Positions 23,592-35,800 of a DNA stretch of 64,000 nt are shown here, in pieces (within the stretch, counting starts at the first letter, position 1; the number at the start of each line of letters is the position of its first letter). The stretch covers positions 1 through 64,000 of the forward strand of contig MU400559.1 of assembly GCA_022578965.1 (NCBI GenBank). The letters run 5' to 3'. This DNA is from Xylaria sp. FL1777. Taxonomy: Eukaryota; Ascomycota; Sordariomycetes; Xylariales; Xylariaceae. The notes under the pieces are model-generated. The model had not been told where the DNA came from. It did not search any database and saw only the letters and a program-made list of their open reading frames with translations. The translations under genes and the position numbers were made by a program.

Positions 23592-25555
23592 AAAAGAGGA
23601 TTTGTTACTTTCCACGACTTTGTCATAATATACATGTGCGCTGGTTGCAATAAGATAAAGGAAAAGCGATCAGCTCAGCCGACTTTCCTTTCACCATCTC
23701 CCGCGTAGGACTCTCACACGTTTTGTTTCTTTCCCCGGTCGGGGAGGAATGGGTCGGTTGTTTAGAATACGATAGAATTAGGTACGGCAAGGGATGATAC
23801 CATACATAGAAAGAAACACCGGGAGATGATATCGCGAAGGGAGGGGATCTATGGAGACGTCATGGGCTTGTGGGATGAGTTCACGGCTTCTTTCTTTTCT
23901 GGTGTTTTTTTTTAACCAGGGTGTATATCCGGAGAAAGGAGGAAGTGTGGATATGTCTTGTATATTACACATATACTCAACTTACCGCACCTGTAAGTTA
24001 ACGTGGAGTACCTATACTACATGGTGGTATATAAGCAGATAGGTAGATTAATTCGGCTCTCTACTCGATTCAAGGAGAAAACGAGGTTCACGTTTGTGGC
24101 GTACCGGGAAGAGAAAATGTGCAGATATTCGAATCATCGTTTTGAGTTGTTTGCCTGATAGATATAGTTATTATTCGCTGCTATATATAACGTGTCTATC
24201 TCTATTGCTTGTGTGGCTACCTAGTTGGTTGTATATTTGCTATCTACGTTGATCTACTGACCAGTATATTCATTTCAACTGTTGTCGTAATGAGCCTTAC
24301 CTCAACACACATCCCTTGGCGGAATCTCCGTGAAAGAGACATCGATTATGATCCTTGGAAATATAATAAAGACCCTTTAACTTACAGGATCCAGCTAGAT
24401 ATTCTCTGATAGCCCCAAGAACGCATGTGAGAGAAGTTACCTCCTCGATCAGGCTTGAATACTTAAACATTGGTGAGGTCTGAACATGAGCTTTGAGAGG
24501 CGGTTTTGTATATCACTGGAGCTATGCGTCTATCTTTCTTAAAGGAACACTTAAGGTAAACAGCCAGACTTAAGATGCTCGGTAGAGAATCATATTATAA
24601 TCGCGGGGTGGAAGTCTCTTCTTGGTCTTCACCATGGAATCTTATAGCAATTCTTCATCGTGATATTTACCGCACGAAGCCCTGAGTAATTGACTTTGCC
24701 GCCCCCTAGCATCACTTCGCTGGAACGGGCAACGATCCTGAGGGAATCACTCACATAGAAAATTCAACAAAATGCTCCCAAAATCGAAAGCCAGTTAACT
24801 TCCTAATTACCCACCTAGTTTTTCTGCAGGCAAAGTGAAGACGCAGATAGATGAATACTGTAATAATATCTACTAGTAGCATATGGTTATCGTAGCACAT
24901 AGAATACGCCGGTATCAACATATATGATAGACTGGAAAAGAAATGTCCAATAATCGGACCTGAGGTCTGTCCGTCCCGATTCATAACCGGTTGTTCTGAT
25001 TCCTCCGTACACAGTAGTTGGTGGACCGAGGCCGAGGAATTGTAAGGTAAATACTTAATTCCTCGGCCTAACTTAGGTAATCTATCTACATAGGTACCGT
25101 AATTAGTGCTCTAACTAACCTAAACCTACATAGGTAGATTGACAGCTTTCTAGACCGGAATAGGTATTTTAATACCCCAGCTGTCAGCATGTGAACTTGA
25201 GCCTCATCCTTTAACCATCTTCCATGTATGTAAGTGCAGGTATCCACTTCTCTCTTATTCGAGGATATACGAAGCCTTCAGGATTCAACCATCTCATCGG
25301 AATTTCATTGACACCTTCCTGAGAGAAAGAGAAACGAAAAGAGCCTCGGTCAAGTTCTGCTTGGAAATGTCTTTATTATCATAGCGGCCCATGAAAATAG
25401 AGTTTGGCTGCTGTTTAAGCTAGCATCGGTTCTACGTCATCGCAACCATAAACAACCCGTAGGTATCTGAAAGCAATCTGTCTTCGCCTAGGATCTTAGA
25501 TCTCACCTACCACACGGCAAATACACACCCACCATCGTTTTTCCAACCGGCCAAG
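23592..25555. other. gene-free spacer, mdl1 to lipase
   Basis: Nearly 2 kb without a credible gene. Open frames at 23851, 24209 and 24751 are short and have no recognisable protein character. The right part contains a 13-bp inverted repeat (25029-25069) and repeated CTACATAGGTA words (about 25088 and 25128). The last 200 bp should hold the promoter of the lipase gene. Confidence 0.4.
25029..25069. repeat. 13-bp perfect inverted repeat with 15-nt loop
   Basis: AGGCCGAGGAATT at 25029-25041 is matched by its exact complement AATTCCTCGGCCT at 25057-25069. It could be a hairpin, a terminator-like structure or a remnant of a small foldback element. No flanking target duplication was evident. Confidence 0.75.
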
Positions 25556-26702
25556 ATGGTTCAAATCACAGAAGGGACCTTTAACATCGATGGCGCAAGT
25601 CTCTATACCAAGACATGGCTAGTAAGTCATAAAGTTCATGCGTACCATATCCAGTATAGTATACACTTCGTACACGCACGTTTATAGCTATTCGTACACG
25701 CTAGCTGACATGTGAAAATCCAGCCCGACGGTCCTATTAAAGCCAAGATGATCATGTTTCACGGCTTCAGCGACCACGTAAACCGGTACTACGGGTTCTT
25801 CCCCTACCTCGCCGAGCGCGGGATAGCCGTCTACGGCCTCGACCAGCGAGGCTGGGGCCGGAGCGTGAAGAAGCACAGCGACAAGGGCAAGACGGGGCCT
25901 ACGTCGCGCGTGCTCGCCGATATGGCCGCCTTCATCCGCACGCAGCTACCCTCCGACGTCCCTGTATTTGTGCTGGGGCACTCGAGTAAGTCAATTTTTT
26001 TATTTTTAAAAAAAATACAGCCATTCTAGCCGCGTTTCTCCCGGACAAGGATGGTTTGGGTTTGATCCTAAGTAGAGAGTAAGCAGAAAAGGGGAGGCTC
26101 GCTAACACCTTGATTGTATAGTGGGCGGCGGACAGGTCCTTACGCTGGCCTCGACACCCGCATACGAGGACCTCATCAAGCAGATCCGCGGCTGGGTGCT
26201 CGAGTCGCCCTTCGTGGGGTTCGCGCCCGAGCTGCAGCCCTCGTGGCTGATCGTCGCCAGCGGCCGACTGGCGTCGCACGTGGTGCCGCACTTCCAGCTC
26301 TACCGGCCCATCCCGCCCGAGGATGTGGCGCGGGATCCCGAGGTGCAGGCGAGCATCCGCGCCGACGATCTCATGCACGACTACGGGACGCTCGAGGGGC
26401 TCGCCGCCATGCTGGACCGGACGGAGGGGCTATCCAGCGGGAAGCTCGTGCTATCCGGCAGTGTGAAGTCGCTGTTTATGGTTCACGGCACCGAAGACAA
26501 GGCCACGAGCTTCGAGAAGAGCAAGGCCTGGTTCGCGCGGAACCAGGCCAAGATCCCCGATGCGCGCTTCAAGGCGTTCGAGGGCTTCGCGCATCAGGTG
26601 CATGCCGATCCCGGCAAGGAGGAGCTCTACGAGGACGTTGCGAATTGGATCCTCGAAAGGTCTCCCAAGGACCCGAAGTTGACCATCGAGGCGCATCTGT
26701 AA
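25556..26702 (+). CDS. YJU3: monoacylglycerol lipase-type serine hydrolase
   Basis: Alpha/beta hydrolase of the monoacylglycerol lipase family (Yju3-like), which releases fatty acid from monoacylglycerols at lipid droplets or membranes. Three exons (25556-25621, 25724-25985, 26122-26702) give 302 residues. The oxyanion region is MFHGFSDHVNRYY. YGLDQRGWGRS follows. The nucleophile elbow GHSMGGG has Ser near residue 109, split by intron 2 just before the Met. The likely Asp is in HGTEDKATS (about 235), and the His is in GFAHQVHAD (about 267-270). The motif is GHSMG. Introns are 102 and 136 nt. Third-codon positions are strikingly GC-rich compared with the AT-rich flanks. The symbol is by family resemblance only. 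Confidence 0.87.
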
Positions 26703-27267
26703 GCGGGTGAAAAGCTGGCGTTTGTTAGTTCCGGGGAAAATAAACCCCAGAGGAGTTTGAAGAGGATCGGATACATTGTATTCTGGGTATCAACTGTGGT
26801 AGAGAGCGTCTCGCGATGATGCCAGTCTCTGATATTAAATCCTGTATAACATAGGAAGGCTTCGATGGCTCACTAAATATTAACCGTCCAAGGAGAGAGG
26901 ACGGAGAAACGAGATACAGGTTTACTCTATTGGCTCTAGAAGGTCTCGTGGTCAGACTTTGCAGATATTATCGAAGAACGAGCGGTGCACGCTGAAATAT
27001 ATATATATATATTTTAATTTCATCTTCCTCCTCATCAAGTAGCTAGTGCTTGAATAGGCCCTTTTATCCGTTCTTTGACCGGGTTTGGGCTGTTTAAAGC
27101 AGAACCAACGCCTTAACCAACGAGGGACTTGAGTGCCATGCCAATGCAAAGTATACTAACTCGGCTCATCGCCTAGCGTAGGTATCATATCACTGCAAAG
27201 ACAATCGATCAGTCCAAGGTTCGCAGCATATAACAAATATATGTATGTATATTTCATCATCCCATGT
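26703..27267. other. convergent 3' region, lipase / pol4
   Basis: A gene-free 0.57-kb stretch between convergent genes, with an (AT)n run at 26997-27013. Nothing else was recognised. Confidence 0.35.
26997..27013. repeat. (AT)n microsatellite
   Basis: A simple run of alternating A and T lies between the 3' ends of two convergent genes. Confidence 0.8.
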
Positions 27268-29273
27268 TTAACCAGTGCATCGTTCGTCCGGTGGTCGCCA
27301 TTTCAGACCGAGGTTTTCGAAGACCCTCTTCTCAGCTGTCAGCATGTCTGGAGCAGGGTTTCCGTCCGCGTCACTTTCAAGATCGACCCATTCACCGCCA
27401 TCTGCGCGCTGCCGCACGCCGCTGCTGTCGAACTTTAGCCGCTTCACCTTCTTACAGTATCGTCTGAGATCCCGCTCGAACGTGGTGCCCCCAGTCCAGC
27501 CTACTACCGCGCAGCCTGCGGTTCTCCAGGGGCTTACTGTGACAGACCCGTCAGCATCGTTGCATTAGTAGAGTTCTCCGAGAGCTACTCACTGATAACG
27601 TCGACCCTCCGGTGCGGGTTCGGGTTCTTCGACGCCTTCGCCGTGTCCCAGTTTGGGTCTTGCCACACCACCAAAGCCTTGTCTAGTGTATCAAACCCGC
27701 TCCCCGCCTTGCGGTCCTCGCCCTTCCAGGCGACTGGGGCCTGTCCGCGCTCACTGTTCTTGTCGCTGAGGGTGAGCGTGTGAGTGATGTGTTTGGACTT
27801 CTCAAGGCTTATCACGAGTTCGTTGACGAAGTACTCCGTGGCGGAAGAGTTGGGATGACTGAGTATGACATCCACGTCGCCGCTGGCTGCTTTTCCCCTT
27901 CGGTAGCCGCCGACAATGACCATCTGAAAACCCTTCCTGATCCTGTTGGCGTGCTCTAATATGACGCCTGCGATATCCTCGACCTCGGCGCGAGGGATGT
28001 TCTCTTGTAGCTCTTCGTAGTATTTGACACCGATCTGTTGGACTCGGGTGATACTGTCCCACCCAAACTCAACGATATCGTCCAAGTCCCTCCAGCCACG
28101 ATTATAGAAGTCGTTGGCCGTTTTCGCGCCCACGCCCCAAATATCATAGAATAACAGCAGAGCTTTCATCTTTGAGTTTGAGGCTGCTGCCTGGATATCG
28201 TCTAGAAAGCCATTCTCTTTCCACTGCTTGAAGAGTTCTACGATCTTGAGGCCACAGCCGGGTAACCTAGCAACTTCTGTAGATTGTATTAGGCCCAGAA
28301 ACTATCCACAAAAGCGAAGGAAAGGAGTCTTACCAGATGAAGATGAGAGAAGATACGGATACGCTCCGATTGCAGCAATACTGGTCGAGTAAGCCCGAAC
28401 ACCCACCTCGTCGCCTTTCAGTGTCCTAAGCGTCCTTACCTGCTTGAGTTGCTCGATGAACGCGCTATTCGGGCTACTAAAAGGGGTAGAGCGCTGACAC
28501 GAAAACTCCGAGTGCAGGTAGTCCGGGATGGGGGGCAATCTCGCAGCTCTTTCGTGGTCCGACGTTGATTCTGGAGTGAGATGTCGACGCTTCGTGTGGG
28601 CAGACCTGGGATGCTGTGACGCGGGCCCATGTCTAAACCGATCCCACGATGCCGGCTGGTTACCGGTACCGTCCTCCCTCGCGCGTCTGAGTATGTCTTC
28701 CGCATTGGGTACCGGCTGGCTTGGGATCTGCGCTCTCTTTCGCCCCCGGTACACTACATAATCGTCTAGGGGCAGTACCTTTCCTTTAGCTAGGCTCTCG
28801 GTAAACCATGCGAGCCGGAGAACTTGAACTATTGAATCATCTGCTTCCCACGCTGTTTCAAGTCTGTCTTGGTTAACTTCATTTCCCGGTATTCGTTCTG
28901 TACCGGCTGTATGATCCTCTTTGGCTCCTCCCTGGGAGATCTCGTCGGTGTCCGACGCGGTACTGGCGACCGGCGCAGAGATGCGTTGGGTCGAGGGTGA
29001 AGACTTCCTACGTTTCGCCGGACGTTCTGTCCTGGCCGGGGCATTCTCGATAGCACCGCTACCATTACCAGTCTTGATCTCATCAGTGAAAAGATTCCGA
29101 GACCGGAGTTCTAGTATTGCGCGAGGCTTCTTCGCCACTTTGCCTAGCACAACCTGAGCTTCATTGATATCATAGGTTAATGTCGGAATCTGACTCTCGA
29201 CCTCTGGTAGCTCGTCGGCCTCGAAGTGAGTAGGGAGCAGGAAGATGGTAGGAAAAGCCAGATCCGAGGCCAT
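27268..29273 (-). CDS. POL4: family X DNA polymerase, Pol4 / Pol lambda-mu type
   Basis: Gap-filling DNA polymerase of family X for non-homologous end joining and base-excision repair in the nucleus. Three exons (29273-28334, 28276-27593, 27536-27268) give 630 residues. An N-terminal BRCT-like domain (FPTIFLLPTHFEADE, TYDINEAQVVLGKVAKKPRA, about residues 8-60) is followed by a Ser-rich linker. The 8-kDa domain begins near SAFIEQLKQVRTLRTLKGDEVGVRAYS. Helix-hairpin-helix motifs are VARLPGCGLKI and IWGVGAKTA (about 360-367). The catalytic metal-binding Asp pair lies in GGYRRGKAASGDVDVI (about 447 and 449). The third Asp is in HRRVDVI (about 539). The thumb carries SPWRTAGCAVVGWTGGTTFERDLRRY. 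Introns are 57 and 56 nt. Pol lambda and Pol mu cannot be separated by eye. Confidence 0.93.
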
Positions 29274-30703
29274 TGTGCCGAGAAATCAGTTGAGGTGCTT
29301 TCTCCAACGTCTTTCTCCTTTCTCTTTGGTCCCTCCTTCGGTCTCGTGTTTCCTGGCCCGGCTGACATCACTTTATTATCACTGGCGGGGGTGTTTGGTA
29401 GTTGGATGGCTCTGACGAAGAAGGTCTTCAATTTGCTATCGATGTTGAACTGCGTTGTATCGCCATAAGTTTGACTTATATATTGAATGAAGTGATGCAC
29501 AGGTACCTAACCACCTAGGTAGGTAGGTAAGTAGGCAACACCGTCGTGAGTTACCGGTATAAGTGCTTAGATTCAGCTACGTCACCATGATGGGAATCTA
29601 TTAGTTCAGCTCTTCGTTGCATTATTTGTTATTTTATGAAAATTTGTGCTAGTAATTCTCCTTGAAGTGAAGACATAATAGTAGAAAGATAGCTATGTGT
29701 ATCTGGTCCACAGCGTTCTTTTCTAAAAGCATTATTTGCGAATGAGACTTGTGAGAATGAGAGAGGCTTCATCTGCTTTAGCGAGTGCGTGTCAAGGAGG
29801 GTAAGCAGTACCTAGGTACTTTTCTAGCCCTTGCCGTAATAGGTTAGACTATTCTTTAAGAATCCATCAACCTCCCCACCTATTAACCTACAGTACGGAG
29901 TACCTGCTGTAATAATACTGGGCATATAGAGAAATACCACCCTTGTCCACGAGGCTAGCAACTAAACATCTAACCTACCATCTAACCTTATCTACAGTAG
30001 AACCTATTCTACCTCTCTCGATTTCTTTCCTTCTTTCTTACCACTACCACTCGGCCCTGTGTACGTGCTGGCTACATGATCATACACCATCTACACACTC
30101 GCTAGAAAGAGGACGAACCTCTTCCGCCAAATCATCCGTCCCGTGTCCCTGGCCTCTCTCACCTTTTTTTTTTTTATTATCCCTGGTTGGCGTTTGCAAC
30201 TCCTGAAGCGATGCCTCTTTGTACTCTGTGCCTTTCGTGACAGGACTTATTTCCTTCTCCTCCTTCTCCTCGTCGTCCTCCTCCACCCTCCTCTATCCTC
30301 CTCCGTCCTCCTTCCACGGTCGCCCTCGTCGGCCCTGTCCCAGTACTCCTATTCTTACCCGCTGTACAAATGGAAGAAGCCTAGCCGGGACTCAAATAGG
30401 CAGCAGATCTGGTGCTGTTTACAACTCGAGAGACTTTGATTGGCGCATCGAGCATTTGCGCCTGCGCCTACGCCTACGGCCACGCCCACCCTTAAGCTCA
30501 GATTCAGGCTCACTCGCGCTAGCAATTGCCTCTCTCTTCGTTGTCTTCGTTAACCAGTCCTATCGTATCCCAACAGCCGACGCCTCCTCCCTTCTCTCTT
30601 CTCCTCTCCCTCCTGTCGCCACCCGGGCGCCCTCATCTACCTCTGGGCTTCGCCGATCATCCGTGCACCTTCGCCCCCAGATCCCATCATCTCGCAAGTC
30701 GAC
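29274..30703. promoter_or_regulatory. divergent promoter region, pol4 / TFIIE alpha
   Basis: A gene-free 1.43-kb stretch. It contains AGGTACCTAACCACCTAGGTAGGTAGGTAAG-type sequence at 29501-29533. A strongly pyrimidine-rich tract at about 29990-30330 (TTCTCCTCCTTCTCC and similar) precedes the TFIIE start. Such CT tracts are common in leaders of well-expressed fungal genes. Long frames at 30143-30967 are artefacts of this low-complexity sequence. Confidence 0.45.
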
Positions 30704-32001
30704 ATGGATCTCGCACAGCAGCTCGTGCGCTCGGTCGCGCGCACGTTTTTCAACTCCCCCGACATCGATACGAGACACGTCCTCATTGTCGATGCCCTCG
30801 TCATTCATTCCGCCCTCCGCGACGACGACCTGTCGTATCTGATGAGCATGAACCTGAAAGACCTCCACCGCATTTGCGCAAAGCTTCGCGATGAGCGCTT
30901 GTTGCAGGTGTATGGCCGTCCCGTCTCGTTCCTCTGCTGCATTCAACCCTGCTAACCCGGCTGACATCTAGTCATGTTCGGCCTGAGTTGAGAGAAGGCC
31001 AACAGCGCCCCACGAACCGAACATACTACTACATCGACTATCGCCAGGCTATCGATGCCATCAAGTGGCGCGTTTATCATCTCGATAAGGCCGTCCAGGG
31101 CAATGCCAAACCCGCTAGCGAGAAGAAGGAATACTTTTGCCGTCGATGCCGTGCCGAGTGGACGCAGATGGAGGTCCTAGACAAGGTTGATCCCCTCAGA
31201 GGATTCATCTGCCACCGTTGTGACGACGTGCTCATCTTCGACCCCGAACGCGAAGCCGGCGGCCACGAGCAGTCCACAAAACTGAACAATCAGCTCCGAT
31301 TTATCACCGACATGCTGCCTAAGCTCGACGCCATGGTCGTTCCCGAGAACACGTTTGAGACCGCCCATGCCGCAGCGCGCCCGGTAGTCCGGGATGCCAC
31401 CAACCAGGCTGCTCCGTCCATCGTTGTTGAGAGCATCGCGAAACCCACCGCTGTCATGGGCATGGCGAACACGGGACCCCAGAGCATTGCCGTCGATATC
31501 ACCGAGCGTGAAGGCCCCACTGAAGCAGAAAAGAAGGCCGAGCAGGAACGAAAAGAGAAGATCGCACAATCCAACGCCTTGCCGGCGTGGCATCTGCAGA
31601 GCACGGTCACTGGCGCCTCGTATAGCGGGTCAAACCCACTCCCCATCGCCAAGTCCGACGAAGAAGAAGAGAAGAAGCCCGCCGACCAAGTCGACGACAC
31701 GCTACATAGCGAGGAGGTGACGAATCTGTTTGAGATGCTGGCGCGACAACAAGCCGAAGAGGCTCGACGCAAGGAGGCTGAGGCTGATGATTCGGACGAA
31801 GAGGAAGACGATCAGGACGACGAAGAGGAATTCGAAGACATTATGAACAACACCGGGGAGAAGCGCCACGCGTCTAGCGGGACGACCAGTGTCGCTGATA
31901 CTCCGGCATCCGAAGAGCGACCGGCTAAGAAAGTCAAGGTCGAGGAGCCCGCAGATGAAGCCGATAGTGACGATGAGGACGTCGCCTTCGAAGATGTATG
32001 A
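30704..32001 (+). CDS. TFA1: transcription factor TFIIE alpha subunit
   Basis: Large subunit of TFIIE, which recruits and stimulates TFIIH at RNA polymerase II promoters. Two exons (30704-30909, 30972-32001) give 411 residues. The N-terminal winged-helix domain covers MDLAQQLVRSVARTFF to about residue 120, with LMSMNLKDLHRICAKLRDERL and TYYYIDYRQAIDAIKWRVYHL. The zinc ribbon follows at about 125-155: FCRRC, then 21 residues, then CHRC. The C-terminal half is acidic, with a D/E-rich block (DDSDEEEDDQDDEEEFEDI) and a terminal DEADSDDEDVAFEDV typical of Tfa1. The donor GTATGG was chosen because it alone restores LLQVHVRPEL. The gene is convergent with smc1. Confidence 0.94.
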
Positions 32002-32863
32002 ATATGAGGTCGACGTTATATACCCCAGCTCAAGGCTTACGATTACGAGGGAATCTTACGTAGAGTGCTGGGCAAGATCAAGATATATATCTTGATTGGT
32101 AATGGTAGGCTTTGGTCATTGGTTGATGTGGTTGTGATATGACGTGCATTCTTTACCTCACCCAGTGAAAATTTCCTTTCTTTTTGTCATCTCTTCCCCC
32201 CTTGATACCATAGACCTGCATACTACATACACGGAAACGAATGAGGGCGTTCATTCACAATAGACTAGGCGCATCGGAGAAGAAACGGGAAAGAAACCCC
32301 TAAAAAAGCCTCGGTTAGGAGGGACCTGGAAAAAAGTATCTATTCCAAATAGCGAGTACGGTATATCTTGAATACGCTGGTTCTCAAGCCGGGCAAAGCA
32401 ACAATCAAAATCCAAAAAGAATGCTTCGTTCGATGTTCACATCCCAGCAATCTGAGCATATAACTAATACGGATGAAATTCGTGAAACAAATACGGAATG
32501 ACTTGTTTGACTTCTGATTCTTGTTTTCTATAATATTTTTATGTATAGAACCTAATCCTACTCAATGCATAGCATTTTATCTCCAAGCCATCACGTTGTG
32601 CTGTTGCGCGTGTTCCGCTTACAAAAAGCATTCAAGAGCTGAGAGAGCAACCGGCACACATACAAGCTGTCCACTCATCGAGCGCAAAGGGGGAGGCGAA
32701 AAACATGGTCATAAGTCGGTATCATAGTAGTAAAAAAAAACGTAAAAAGAAGCTGAAAATAATTCGCAAAACTGCCTCATTCCTCTTAGACCTCGTGCGA
32801 GATATCATGCCTTTTATGAGAGGAACACCCATGTTCCGTGAATAATTAAGCTGTTAGGTCGGT
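32002..32863. other. convergent 3' region, TFIIE alpha / smc1
   Basis: A gene-free 0.86-kb stretch holding both 3' untranslated regions. Several A-runs occur (32300-32340, 32728-32740). No credible open frame. Confidence 0.35.
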
Positions 32864-35800
32864 TTAGATGTATTTCCGCAACTATTCATATGTTAGTTAC
32901 TAACTAGAGGAAAAGGAAGGAGAAGAATAGAGAGGGAAGAGTGGAACTGACATCCAGAGTTAAGGTCTTTGAGCTGTTCACCTCTTGGTCCCTGTAGACG
33001 CCTACAAGACTCTCACTATCCTGGAACAAGCCAGCCTTGAGACTGATGACAACGAACTGCATTCCGGGACCGGCGTGATTCCTAATGTAATTCTTGATCT
33101 TCTCGACGTTGGCGTTGTCCAGAGCGGCATCAACTTCGTCGAGGACAAAAAACGGGCTTGGCTGGTAGCTGTGGATGGCGAAGAGAAGGGCCAGCGCCGC
33201 CATAGTCTTCTCACCACCAGATAGGTGCTCCATATCGCGGAAACGTTTCAACGGCGGCATCGCGTGGTACTTGATGCCCGATAGATACGGCTTGTCGGTG
33301 TCCTCTTCGATGTCGAGGTAAGCCTGACCACCAAGTGGGTACTGGTCTGATCGAGTAAGGTCTTTGTACACCTGTGAGATCTGTTCTCGGATATGCGTGA
33401 ATGCCTTATCGAAAAGTTCGAAACGCTTCGCTTTGACTTCGTCGAATGCTTCCTTGGCAGCCTTGTACTGTGCCTTTGATTCCTCGAAATCGTTTTCTGT
33501 CGCTTTGAGTCGGGCCTCGACTACTTCCAAACGCTCCATAGCTCGCATGTTTGGATTCAATTTTTCTAGTTCCGCTGTAAGAGATGAGATCTTTTCCTGC
33601 AATTGATCTTCGATGTGTTCAGCATCGGGCTGTTCGTGTTAGTCATATCCAATACAATATCTCGCCTAGCGATAATAACTCACATTTTTTAAGTCATCAT
33701 CCAAGTCGTCATAATTGATCTCGATGCCATAATCATTAAGAGCATCCTCCATCATCTCAGCATCATCACCATCATCTACATCCATGGCGTCTGGGTCCTG
33801 ATGGAGAAGGTTATCCTCGTTTGGAAGATTATCTAAGGAGCCTGCCGCGAGGGGAATGTCGATTTGTTCTAAACGACACCTTCTCAAGAGAGCGAATTTG
33901 CCAGCACTGTTTTTTTGAAGTTCCGTTTCTAAACCAGTGATTGCCTTCAATCTGCTCTCGATGTCCTTACTTCTTTTCTGTACGTCGGCTTTGGCGTTGC
34001 TCACCTTCTCATTCTGTGTTTCGAGGTCCTCTTTGAGTTGCTCTAGTTCCTCCTCAAGTGCTGCGAGATTATCCTTGTCGCCGCCCATGGCCTCTTCAAT
34101 TTGCGCCTTTTCTTTTTTATATGCCTTGATGTCTTGGGAGAGTCTCTTCAAGCGATCCTCAAGGGTACGAAGCCTGCTTTCCGTCTCGCTATGTCTGGAT
34201 ACTTCCCAGCTCTTGTTGCTCTCGAGACGAGACTTTTGAAGATCGAACTGACTGCGCTTTTCTGCAGCCTCCGCTTCCCAACTACCCTGTTGTGCCTCAT
34301 ATGCTCGAATATCTGAGTAGCCCAGCCGTTTGCAAAAGTCGGCGAAGACCTTATCCTCGACCTGGGCGATTGCTGCCTTGAATTTCTCGACAGCTGAACG
34401 AGTCTTCTGCAACTTATTGTCCTCTTCCTTGAATTTGGGTTGCCACTCCTTAAGTTGGCGTTTTACATGGTCGAGTTCCTTCTTCTTATCAGACAAGTTC
34501 TGCTCGAAATGTGCTAACTCGTTCCTGGAATATTGGAGTCGTTGCTCAAGTTCCGCGAGTTCGTTGCGCACTGTTTCTTCAGCGGTGTTGCGACGGTCGC
34601 TCCGTGGGAGCGCGTCTAGTTCTTGTTGGTTTTTCTCCAGCGCCCTTTCCAAGCCTTGGACATCGGCATCTTCAAAGCGACGCTTGCCCCCCTTATGATC
34701 AGGGCCGTGGCCACCGGTCATCAGTCCAGCTTTGTGGATGACTGTGCCATCCAAAGTCACGGCCTTCACGCGTATGCGACGATCGAAGGCAATGTATTTG
34801 GCAATATCTAAATCATCGCATACAATAGAGCTTCCGCACGCATAAGACATGGCACGCTCGAGGGACGGGTCAAAATCAATCGTGTCAATAGTCAGCCGTG
34901 CGCCCGAGATGCCCTTCACAGCAGTATTCACGGCATTGACTTTGATATTGTCGAGAGGGATGAAGGTCATGGGCGGAAATCGCTTTTCTTTGAGATGCTC
35001 TACGCAGGCGATACCGGTTTTCTCGCTGTCAACAATGACGGAGTCAAAGTCCCGTCCAAGTGCCGTAATAACGGCTTCATCAAATTTCTTCTGCTTTGGC
35101 TTGCAGAGGTCACCGACTTGTCCCTTAACACCGGGAAACAGGCGCTTAAGCGAAGCAATCATCTCTCTCGTTCTCTTCTCTTTGTCGCTTCGACGTCTCC
35201 CGTCATCCGCGTTTTCTAACTGCTTTAATAAGGCGACTCTTTTCTCGTGGAGTTCATCCCGTCTTTGAGCGGTCCTGCGCTTCTCCGACTGTATAGCATG
35301 AAATTCCTTCTTTTTCGCGTCGATATCAGTCGAAAACTCCCTGACGACGGCTTGTGTTGCATCTCTCCGCTCTTGGATCGTTGCCAATTCGGTTTCGAGT
35401 TTCTCGGTAGCAGCTTGATAGGCGTCGACCCTACCCCTAAGACTATTGACAGTGACCTCATCCGTCTTGAGTTGACGATTGAGATTCTGGAGCTTGGCTT
35501 GGTTTTCAGACGACTTAGCCATCGCCTGTGCTCTGAGGGAGTTATATTCTTTCCGATCGGCGTCACTCAGTTCCTTGCCTTGCTTCTGCATAGTTTCTTT
35601 CCACTGGTCTTCGAAAAGCTTCTGGGCCTTTTGTACTGTCCCTAAATCTTTCTCGATCTTGGCGATCAATTTGGCTTGCTCGTCGCGTTCCTTTTGTACA
35701 GACTCGATTCGCTTGCGGACAGTATCAGCTTGGCTGGTGGTCTGCTGTACTTTCTCATCAATAGGTACAAGGTTGTTTTCCTTTTCTTCGAGGTCCTTTT

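Noticed and set aside
30143..30967. Several long overlapping frames upstream of TFIIE alpha
   Set aside because: They are produced by the pyrimidine-rich leader and by the complementary strand of the TFIIE exon.
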